From: Verticillium longisporum
Taxonomy: Eukaryota > Ascomycota > Sordariomycetes > Glomerellales > Plectosphaerellaceae
Reading direction: 5' to 3'
NCBI GenBank assembly: GCA_019188255.1
Contig: JAETXT010000001.1
Coordinates: forward strand, 4,464,001 to 4,528,000
DNA length: 64,000 nucleotides
Position 1 is the first letter of the stretch. Each line of letters starts with the position of its first letter. Positions 55,735-64,000 of this stretch are shown piece after piece. Under the pieces are notes generated by a model. The model had not been told where the DNA came from, did no database searches, and worked only from the letters and a program-made list of their open reading frames with translations. The position numbers were made by a program, and so were the translations under genes.

Positions 55735-58249
55735 CTACCGGCTCCGATCCCGCCGGTCACGGTCCCGACGCGGCGTGGGGCTCCTGTCCCTCCGGCTCCG
55801 CCGATCGCGGTCTCGATCCCTGTCACGATCCCTATCGCGGTCACGGTCACGGTCACGGTCACGGTCACGGTCACGGTCACGGTCACGGTCCCGATCGTCA
55901 CGGTCCCGGTCTCGATCTCGATCCCGGTCGCGGCTCCTATCTCTGCGCACGCGGTCCCTATCTCTCGAGCGGCTGGGGCTGCGACTCCGGCGTCTGTCCC
56001 GATCTCGATCCCGTTCTCGGTCTCGGTCGCGGTCCCGGTCTCGGTCCCTGTCGCGATCGTCCCTCTTCACCGGCATGTCGTGCGGCCTCTCCCTGTCGCG
56101 GCCGGGGGGCACGTAGCGATCAATCTCCTCGAGGTCGCGCTTGCGCTTGGCGTCGGGGGAGCGCATGTCGTCGGCGGCGCTGACGCCGGCGCCCGAGGCG
56201 CGCTTGTCGTCGATGCCGGGGATGGGCATGCCCTTCTCGCGGGCCTCGCGCTGGGCGGCGAGGTAGGCCTTGGCCTCCTTCTCGCGCTTGCGCACCTCGT
56301 CCATCTTGGTGTGCGACGCGCGGTCGCCGGGCGGGTCCGTGTTGCGGTACGGCGGCGGGTTGTGGCGCGGCGGCGGCGGCGGCGGCGGCGGCGAACGGTC
56401 GCGCCGCGGGCTGCGTGAGCGGTGCCTGTCGCGGCGGGGACGGGAGCGTGAGCGGCTCCGTCTGTCGCGGTCGCGGCGGGGGCGAGAGCGGGATCTGTCG
56501 CGGCGCGAGCGCGAGCGTGATCTGTCGCGGTCTCGACGGTCATAGCGGGCGCGGGAGCGAGAGCGGGTGCGGTCGCGACGGGGACGGGAGCGGGAGCGGG
56601 AGCGAGAGCGAGAACGACGCGTGCGGGAGCGGCTTCGCCTGTCGTGGCGGTCGAAGCGGGAGCGGGACCGACTCCTCTCGCGGCGACGGGAACGCGAACG
56701 GTCGCGTCTGTCTGTTCTGTCCCGGGAGCGAGAGCGGTCCCGGCGTCGGCGGTCGTAATCGTGGCGCGAGCGTTGTCTGGATGAATCTTCGCGTCGGGTG
56801 TCCCTGTCTCTCTCTCGATCTCTGCCGCTGTCTCTGTCTCTGTCTCTGTCTCTGTCTCTGTCTCTGTCTCTGTCCTTCTCTGTGTCATCACGAGCCACCG
56901 TCTTTGACTGGCTTCGGCTTGCCGGTCGCTCTTCCTTGGCGTCTGCGGGCTTAGGCGTAGCAGATTGGCTTGCGTCTCCTTCAGGTTTGACCACGGCCGA
57001 AGATGCTCTCCTGTCGGACACCATGGGCGAACCGCGAGAGCTTTCTTTCTGCAGAGGCTTAATGGCGGAGGCTGGTGCCATCCTTCTAGGCGGCGGCGCC
57101 AGCGCTTCGTCGATTTCCATTTCGACCTTGACAGAGGAGTTGCGGTTGCTCTCGCGAAGCAGGTCGGCCAGTGCGTCCTGTTCGAGGCGCTCCAGCTGTT
57201 CCTTGGACAGGTTCTCTCTCGCCTGCTTCGTCTGTTCCTCTCTCTTGTCGTCGTCGCTCTCGGTCCTCGCGATCGCGCCTCTCCTGGCTCCTGTCGCGAC
57301 TCCGGCTCCTGTCGCGGCGGCGATCTCTGTTTCGGCTGCGACTCCTCGACTTGTGGCGGGCCGGGTCGCGGGCGCGTTCCTCGTCTCGCTTGCGTCTCCG
57401 CTCGTCTCTCTCCTTCTCGCGTTCGGCTTCCGCCTTCTCGCGGGCCGCACGGCGCGCGTCGCGCTCCTCCTTGCGCTTGGCTTCTTCCTTTTCCCGCTCG
57501 CGCTCAATCTTCTTCCTCTCCTCGCGCGCAATCTTCCTCTTGCCCTCCTCGATGGCGGCCTCGAGCTTGCGCAGGTTCTCGCGCTCCTGCTCGCGGGCGG
57601 CGCGGCGGTCGAGGGTGTCCTGGTGGTACTCGTCGTCGGTGCGGGCGCCGCGGGCCTGCTCGGCGGCGGCCTCGTCGTCGCCAATGTCGGCGCGGCGCAG
57701 CTGGCGGATGCGGTCCTCGATGGCGTCCTTGTCGATGAGGCGCGCGATGACGGCCTCGGCCTTGTGGTAGACGCCGGAGCGCTCGAGGGCGCCGTCGATG
57801 AGGGCGGCGGCCTTGCCTCGGTCGAGCGTCAGCAGCTGGCCCGGGTTGCGCTCGACCTCGAGCTCGGCGACGCGCAGGATGTCCTTGGTCACCTGGGCCT
57901 GGTAGTCGCTCGCTTCGAATTTCTCCCAGATCTCCTTGCGCATGGCGTCGTAGCCGCCCTTTTTCTTGAAGCTGTGGGCGAGCGACTCTATGGCTGCGCG
58001 CGTCGCCGACGGCAGGGGCAGGTCGGCGGCTTTGAAGTTGCGGACGGGTGCTGGAGGTTGCTGTGGCTGTTGCTGCTGCTGCTGCTGCTGCTGCGGTTGC
58101 TGCTGCAGGTGGGTGTCGGTGGCAGCAGCTGCAGCAGGAGGAGCGGCTGAGGCTGCTGGGGCTGGTGTGTCGGTCGCCATGGGAAGGGCCAGGCTGGCGG
58201 TGGTCGTGGTGGTGGTGATGGTGGCCGCAGCCGCAGCCGTGGTGGCCAT
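55735..58249 (-). CDS. SHG1: SHG1-type COMPASS subunit with long RS/RD tail; one frame break
   Basis: SHG1 is a small subunit of the COMPASS histone H3K4 methyltransferase. The frame from 58249 gives an Ala/Thr-rich start and a Gln run (about 50-64). The SHG1 domain is at about 80-180: AAIESLAHSFKKKGGYDAMR, IWEKFEASDYQAQV, LEVERNPGQLL and a DAIEDRIRQLR end. A charged coiled coil follows to about 330. Near 57255-57300 coding potential passes to another frame (offset +1): RTESDDDKREEQTKQ, LSKEQLERLEQDALADLLRES and EMEIDEALAPPPRR, then RS/RD repeats to the stop. No GT-AG intron explains the change, so the sequence has a one-base frameshift (error or real). Joined, the protein would be about 840 residues, far longer than yeast Shg1 (about 140). 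It could be expressed truncated if the break is real. Confidence 0.82.
55836..55891. repeat. (CGGTCA)n coding hexamer array
   Basis: About nine CGGTCA units within the SHG1-type gene, encoding alternating Arg-Asp on the minus strand. Confidence 0.9.
56829..56873. repeat. (CTGTCT)n coding hexamer array
   Basis: Seven CTGTCT units inside the SHG1-type gene, encoding Arg-Asp repeats on the minus strand. Prone to slippage in replication and in sequencing. Confidence 0.9.
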
Positions 58250-58381
58250 TGGACGCAGTTGGCCTGCAGTCAGGCGTGATGGTCGCCTCTTTCTCAGTCA
58301 GTCTCGTGGTTTATTGGCATGATGAGACAGCTCCGTCACTGCACCGGGCCGGGGATCGAGCTAGGTTCGGTGGTGATGGGA

Positions 58382-58479
58382 TCAAGTCGGTGTTGATGGA
58401 TCAAGTCGGCGTTGATGGATCAAGTCGGCGTTGATGGATCAATGTCGGCGCTGATGGATCAATGTCGGCGTTGATGGAT
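58382..58479. repeat. 19-20 bp minisatellite, five copies
   Basis: Unit TCAAGTCGGCGTTGATGGA; the last two copies have an extra T and one a C for T. It lies 130-230 bp upstream of the minus-strand SHG1-type start, that is, in its promoter or leader. Confidence 0.9.
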
Positions 58480-58777
58480 TTGAATGGAGCAAACGCGTGA
58501 TCGCCGTCTCTCGCAGGTGCAGTAGCTAGGGATCAGGGGACAGAGAGAGAGAGAGAGACTTTGACGTGATCCATGCGTTGCTGATAGCAGCTCACCGGCC
58601 TTATCAGCGGTGGGCCGGCGTGCTCGGTGTGCCCAGGTGTAGGCCACTGGCGAGACAGTACTTCAGGAAAGAGCCATGGAGCTTCTTCTGCTCACAATCC
58701 AATAAATTCTTCATTCTGCAACATCTTGCTCTCTATCCGCCTACAACAACTGTTGAGGCTCCTGGCGGCATCAATGC

Positions 58778-59287
58778 ATGTTCTCTGACTCGATACTTGC
58801 TACAATGCAGCAGCTACGAGAGGTTTCTGCATCATCACCAGAGACAAGATCGCATCACGACCTGCCTTGCGCCTTTGTCAAATTACGCAAAGCCGTCTCG
58901 GGCCCATCGCAATCTTCCCCGCTGCTTGTCGAGCACCAAGCATCGAACAGGAAGCTTAAGCTACCTACACGTTTGGTGCCAGCCTCTGATCCCGTTCGCC
59001 CCAGATCGACAGCCGTTGCGCAACCAGTGTGCCAGTCTCGCCGATCGCGACGCCAGAGTTCAAACACGAACCTTGCCAACGCTTTCAATCGGCACATGGC
59101 GTCAGTCCCTCACAATGTCAGTCCAACTGTCAATCCGTCACGGCATAAGTCCTTGACAGCGTCACGGCATGAGTCCTTGACAGCGTCACGGCATAAGTCC
59201 ATCGCAGCGCACCAAAAAAAGTTGCAGTCACATGAAGGACTGGAGACGCGTCTTGCAAACCAGTCTTGCCAGTCTCCCAAACCATAG
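58778..59287 (+). CDS. Hypothetical small protein, doubtful
   Basis: A 169-codon frame, not recognised. It is polar, Ser/Arg/Gln-rich, without domains or membrane segments, and ends in three copies of a SRHKSLTA-type 8-residue repeat encoded by a 24-bp tandem unit. It lies between the SHG1-type promoter and the pogo transposon. It may be a chance frame; no intron or conserved motif supports it. Confidence 0.2.
   Translation: MFSDSILATMQQLREVSASSPETRSHHDLPCAFVKLRKAVSGPSQSSPLLVEHQASNRKLKLPTRLVPASDPVRPRSTAVAQPVCQSRRSRRQSSNTNLANAFNRHMASVPHNVSPTVNPSRHKSLTASRHESLTASRHKSIAAHQKKLQSHEGLETRLANQSCQSPKP
59137..59208. repeat. 24-bp tandem repeat, three copies
   Basis: Unit GTCACGGCATAAGTCCTTGA plus CAGC, three head-to-tail copies with few changes. 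Confidence 0.9.
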
Positions 59288-59589
59288 CCGTTCAGCCTCT
59301 CCGCCAGACTGGCAAGGCCCGCGTTCGAGTTTGCCAGCATGGGTAGTTCGGACGATTCTCTCTGTGACAAGCAGCACACGCCGACTTGTAATTGTTGGAG
59401 GTCTAAGGAGGAAAAGGTGTTGTATTCGGAAGCTATTCTCTAGGGCAGGAGGGTGCCTGGAACTAAGCTATAGGAGGGAGGTGCCAGGGCACAGGCCACC
59501 TGGCATCAGGTGACCGCTGGAAGCCCCAGGCGAATACCACCAACACCCCCCCACAGGCACCATCCAAGGCGTGTTAGCTGTTAGGTCTA

Positions 59590-59883
59590 TAAGAGTCCCC
59601 GTGGGCACCTCGTAATAGGCCTCTTTCCTAATCCTAGTACTCTAAAAATGCAATCTCCCGGCTAATTAGAAGCCTAGGATTAATATAGTAGTAGTAGCTA
59701 ACTTAGTTTACGTTAATAAGGCGTAATTAGTGAGTAAATTCTACGTACTTCTCGAGGCTAAGGCCCTTTATAAGTCCGTTAGTAGGCATTTTAGTGGAAA
59801 GTACGTAGCGAAGCTTAAAGTCGCTTACGGTAATATATTCCTAAACCTATTTATATCGAATATCGATATAGCGAGTACGTATA
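59590..59883. repeat. Partly RIP-affected AT-rich flank left of pogo element
   Basis: AT-rich and TpA-rich, but with some CpA/TpG left, unlike the saturated block right of the transposon. Possibly the other side of the same old repeat into which the pogo element inserted. Confidence 0.55.
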
Positions 59884-61742
59884 ACGTAATCCACAAGCGA
59901 GTGGTTCACCCAAGCGAGTGGTTCACTTCGCCCGGGCCCACGACCTACACCTGAATTCTACAGATTCCACCTCCGCCCGCGATGGAGACTCTTTCAAAAG
60001 AAGGTCAATTATTCCTTGCTATCCAAGCTATGGACAATGACCCGAACCTAAGCGCCCGGAGTGCTGCGAGGATCTACACCGTCCCCTTAACGACGCTCCT
60101 CCGACGCCAGAAGGGCAAACCCTCCCGACGCGAAAGCCCGCCCAATTCTGCCAAATTAACAGTACTAGAAGAGAAAACTATTGTCGAATATATCCTTGAC
60201 CTAGATGCGCGATCTTACCCTCCCCGGTTGGGTGAGGTCGGAGATATGGCGAATCGCCTGCTTGCCGACCGTGACGCGCCACGCGTCGGGAAGAACTGGG
60301 CCGCAAACTTCGTCAAACGGCAACCAGAGCTCCGGACGCGTTTCTTTCGCAAGTACGACTACAAGAGGGCCCAATGCGAAGATCCGGACGCGATAAACGC
60401 GTGGTTCCGCCTCGTGCATAACATGATCGCCAAGTACGGCATCCAAGAGGCTGACATGTACAACTTTGACGAGACCGGCTTCCAGATGGGCGTTATCGCC
60501 AACGGAATGGTCGTGACCAGTTCGGAAAGACGGTCCAATGTGAAGATGAGGCAGCCAGGCAACCGGGAATGGGTTACGGTGATCCAGGGCGTTGGCGCGT
60601 TGGGTTTCTCCGTCCCGCCGTTCATCGTGGTTTCGGGCAAGTACCACCTCTCGAGCTGGTACCAGGACGACGCGATTTCTCGCGACTGGAGAATCGCAAC
60701 ATCTCCAAACGGCTGGACGACGAATGATATTGGTCTGGAATGGATTCGGCATTTTGACAGGCATACAAAGTCCCGTACTTCGGGCGGTTATCGCCTACTG
60801 ATCCTGGATGGCCACGAAAGTCACCACTCGGTCGACTTCGAACTCTACTGCAAGGAGAACAACATCATCACACTCTGTATGCCTCCTCATTCGTCACATC
60901 TACTCCAGCCTCTCGATGTTGGGTGTTTTGGCCCACTAAAGAAAGCATACGGTCGGCAAATCGAGGATAGGATGAGGGCGGGTACAACGCACATCAGCAA
61001 AGAGGACTTCTTCCCGGCGTTTTCGGCTGCATTTCAGCAAGCAATGACAGAAAAAACATCCAGGGAGGCTTTCGAGGAGCGGGGCTTGTCCCCCATAACC
61101 CGGAAACAGTCCTGTCAAAGCTGGATGTGAGGTTGAGGACGACGACGCCTCCGGGGACGTCCCACGGGGAGCGTGATTCTTGGGTCTCTAAGACGCCCAC
61201 TAACCTGCTCGAGGCAGGTTCCCAGACTGACTTCATCAAAGGGCGAATCTCACGCCACCAGGGAAGCTCCCAACGTCAATTTTAGATGCTGTTGACTATC
61301 TTGCGAAGGGGACGCGGGGTGTTATGCACCAGATCGCTCTTTTGAAGTCAGAGGTTATGATCCTTCGAGAGGAAAATGCTACACTAAGCCGACGCCGGAG
61401 GGCCAAAAAGCTACGTCTCCGGGAAGGAGGAAGCATGGCTGTAGGCGAGGGACAGGACAAGATTGCTCAGAAGGAAGTAGATATCCAGATAAAAGAGGAA
61501 ACGCTGCAGAACCCGGGTCCCGCGTCGTGGTCCCAGCCGAAGAAACGATGCTGTAGCGTATGCGGGAAGACCGGCCACAACGCGAGAACTTGTCAGGTAG
61601 CTATCTCATCGTCTGCAAAAGACGAGGAGGAGTGATTTTAATTGATTTACGGCGTTTGGGTTGAGGTTTTCCTCGGAATGTTTGTCGGGTCGGGGTGAAG
61701 TGAACCACTCGCATGGGTGAACCACTCGCTTGTGGATTACGT
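59884..61742 (+). mobile_element. Fot1/pogo-type DNA transposon, 1859 bp
   Basis: Bounded by TA on both sides (59882-59883 and 61743-61744), the expected target duplication. Terminal inverted repeats are 46 bp with one mismatch: 59884-59929 and 61697-61742, beginning ACGTAATCCACAAGCG. Each end contains two direct copies of GCGAGTGGTTCAC spaced 17 bp (left: 59897 and 59914), probably transposase binding sites; the fourth copy sits next to the one mismatch. Inside is one transposase gene with two frameshifts. Base composition is normal, in contrast to the AT-rich, RIP-type flanks, so insertion is younger than the mutation of the host repeat. Confidence 0.93.
59982..61635 (+). pseudogene. Pogo/Fot1 transposase with two one-base frameshifts
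   Basis: Cuts and pastes the element at TA. The first frame gives 382 residues: psq-type helix-turn-helix (about 10-45), CENP-B-type second DNA-binding helix region (about 65-125, with NWAANFVKRQPELRTRF), DDE domain with D163 (NFDETGF), D276 (LDGHES) and D312 (LQPLDV), giving DD35D. The first break is in an A run at 61051-61056, where one more A would continue into GFRGAGLVPHNP. The second is in a C run at 61269-61271, where one more C would restore the frame into a C-terminal coiled segment and a CCHC zinc knuckle (CSVCGKTGHNARTC, about 61555-61596). Joined length would be about 551 residues, as in Fot1-type transposases. All catalytic residues precede the first break. Either two sequencing errors in homopolymers or a decaying copy. 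Confidence 0.88.
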
Positions 61743-61744
61743 TA

Positions 61745-64000
61745 GCGTTAAGAGGGTTAAGGGTAATTATTAGAGTATTCTAGCTATTTATTAATAAGAT
61801 AAGAGGCCTCGGAATCTATACTTTAAAAGCTATTATAGTATCTTTAATCTAGTTTAGAATAATATTTATAAGAGTAAGATTAATAAATTTAGCTTCTAAA
61901 GTATTAAGAATAATAAACTATTATTTATACGATTTCTAGGCTATAGGGCTATTAATAAAGAAGACTATATATCCTCTTATAGAAATATAATTATAATAAT
62001 CGCTATATAAGGTATTACTTATAATAAAGAGCTTAATATTAACGTACTTATAATACTTAATTCTAAATAAGAGGGTACTTTTAAGGTAGCGAAATATATA
62101 TTTAATAGCTATAAGGTATTTATTAATCGGTCCGTTATTCCCTTTATAGAGCTTTAAGATATTAAAGCTAATATTAAGGCGGGTATTATAGCTAAGATAA
62201 TTAAGAATACTTATTATTTCCTAATATTTCTTTAATATTTAAGGGTTATATAAAGTAATATCTAAATAAGGAAATAAAGAGCCTAAAGCTTAAGGGGTCT
62301 TAATTAGATTAGCCTTATTAAAGCTAAAGCATTATACTATCTTTTAAATATATTTATATTAATATAATAAAGTAAAGCCCTTCTTAATATTATAAGTAAT
62401 ATATATATTAATAAATTTATTAATAATTAGTATTTCCTTAAAGTTATAGATTAATTTTAATATCTAAATAGCTCCTTTAATAGCCTTAATAGAAGGCTTA
62501 GCGATAATAATATTATTAATATATATTAATAGGATAACTCTAGTATATTTATTATATAGGAGATATAGGTTCTTTATAATATAAGTATAGCTTAGTTTAT
62601 TTAGTTTCTTAAATAGGAATTAAAACTATTAAAGGGGAGCTTTATAAAGCCTATAAAAGGCGTTATTAAAGCGATAAACTTTATTAATACTATCCTTATA
62701 TCTATAAAGCTATTAAACGAATATATAAATATTAATAAGAGTAAGGGCTATAAGAAATATATTATCGAAGTCGATAATAATAAGTTAAAGGTCTAAGTAA
62801 ATAATAAGGGCGAAGAATAAATAGATTAAAACTAAGTAAATAATTATAGCGTAGAGGTCCTATATAGCTTACTAGCTTAACTAACGATTACTATAGACTA
62901 CCTACTTAGTACGAAATTATTAAGGGGAAGTCTTTATATCGAGAACCTATATTCCTAAGAGGACCCTAGTACTAATAGGGGGGTCTATTAAGGTCTAGGT
63001 CTTATATTTAAATAAGTTAGTAATTTACTTATTAAAAGCTAGTTTCTAGAGATATTAATTAAGACCCTTCTTCGTAGTATTAATAGTCTTTAGAATATCG
63101 ATATCCGATATTATAGAGTAGGCCTAGGCTATAGAATAGGCTAGGAGAGGCTTAATCGGAGCATCGAGAATATTAACGTCTAATAAGTAGCTTATTCTAC
63201 GAGGAATAGAGTCCTAGCGCTTAGGGATAGGTCGTTAATATAGGTTTTAGTATATTAACCTATAATATAAGGAGCGTTATATATAGATCTATAGGGAGGC
63301 GGAGGCGCTATAATACGAGGAGGCGATAATACGTATTCCGCTAAAGGGTCTAGAGATTCTTTATATAGTAAAGCTACCTTTATAGGAAGTACTTCGTTAA
63401 CTTTAATAGAATTAATAGAAAAGGAGCTCGTCTCTAAGTTAATAATAGAATTATAAATCTAAATCTCTAAAGGATAAAGCTAAATCTAAGTCTCTAAAGG
63501 ACGAGGTTAAATTAATAGAGGGATTAATTTATAATTAGGAGGAGGAGTATATTCCTATTAAATATATAATTTAGGAGGCTCTAAGTTAATAGTTTCCTTA
63601 GCCTCGGGGTACTTAATAGTAAACTATTTAATAGCTTTATAAAAGGGGATATTAACGAATTTAGAGATATTATAATCTATAAAGATAATATTATATTTAT
63701 ATCTATCGATATTCTTAAAGAGATTAAGGGTAGCTTTATATTAGCCCTCGAAGAAATATATATCTTAATAGCGGATAACGCTATTATGCTTAGGAATATA
63801 GATATTAAAGATATAATTATAAGGACTATTAAATCCTATAAAGAAGCCCTTTTAAGCTCGCGCTTCTATCTTATTAATATATAAAGAGTAGAAAATACTT
63901 TTCTTATATATATAAGTAATATAGCTATATATATATAAATATTAAATATAAAGCGTTTACTATTCCTTAAGAAAGCCGAGGAAGCTAGTAAGATACTCCT
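61745..64000 (-). mobile_element. RIP-destroyed Ty1/copia retrotransposon, truncated by window edge
   Basis: Saturated AT-rich DNA, yet one frame series on the minus strand still reads like a copia polyprotein through many TAA/TAG stops. The integrase C-terminal part is at about 63865-63690 (KGFFIGFNSPYNYIF, IPKHNSVIRY). Reverse transcriptase is at about 62679-62500 (VYRFNNAFYRLYKAP, then LLIYINN where copia elements have YVDD; 62512-62523 encodes the YINN). RNase H is at about 62107-61873 (AIKYIFRYLKSTL, RGYIVFFINSPIA, LEAKFINLT). Order integrase, RT, RNase H is diagnostic of copia rather than gypsy. D-to-N and Q/W-to-stop changes match C-to-T mutation on either strand. The 5' part lies beyond 64000; the 3' LTR should lie left of 61800, near the pogo insertion. 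Confidence 0.85.

Noticed and set aside
57250..57360. An intron explaining the SHG1-type frame change
   Set aside because: The only GT dinucleotides on the minus strand here are GTCGAG/GTCGCG, without donor consensus, branch site or suitable length.
56798..58150. 450-codon plus-strand Leu/Ser-rich frame
   Set aside because: Antisense of the SHG1-type gene's RS/RD and coiled-coil region.

Overview
The window looks like a filamentous ascomycete chromosome, most likely a Sordariomycete. The reasons are short GT-AG introns of about 50-80 bp with CTAAC/CTGAC branch sites, fungal-type orthologues (POL12, ALB1, SHG1, a Ubp1-like protease), a Fot1/pogo transposon, and AT-rich blocks showing repeat-induced point mutation (RIP). 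I could not place it to genus.

Layout: 1-3335 is an AT-rich block almost lacking CpA/TpG, as in saturated RIP. At 5923-9303 (-) is an intact phosphoinositide-specific phospholipase C. From 9304 to about 29000 lies GC-normal DNA in which I find only simple repeats and promoter-like palindromes. From 29 to 33 kb is a graveyard: a decayed ankyrin-repeat gene, a short-chain dehydrogenase broken by two stops, and a weak aldo/keto-reductase-like remnant. From 33 to 38.4 kb are two genes for secreted proteins on the minus strand: a beta-propeller and a Gly/Gln/Asn repeat protein. A five-exon bZIP-type regulator (39362-40602) stands divergent to them.

From 41.3 to 58.3 kb is a conserved housekeeping block: POL12 (DNA polymerase alpha subunit B) with a tandem MluI cell-cycle-box promoter, an MFAP1-type spliceosome protein, the ribosome-assembly factor ALB1, a membrane-anchored ubiquitin protease, a triose-phosphate/nucleotide-sugar transporter with a 6-nt microexon, and a SHG1 (COMPASS) protein with a long RS/RD tail. 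The SHG1 frame is interrupted once in this sequence.

The right end is nested mobile DNA. A 1859-bp Fot1/pogo element (59884-61742) has 46-bp terminal inverted repeats, a TA duplication and a DD35D transposase carrying two one-base frameshifts. It lies in AT-rich DNA. The DNA to its right (61745-64000) is a RIP-destroyed Ty1/copia element on the minus strand whose integrase, reverse transcriptase and RNase H can still be read through the stops.

I found no tRNA, rRNA or CRISPR array, and no clearly new multi-gene system. The most unusual items are the Gly/Gln/Asn repeat protein, the bZIP with a substituted invariant Asn, the un-RIPed pogo element beside RIP-saturated DNA, and the roughly 19.7 kb stretch without recognisable genes.
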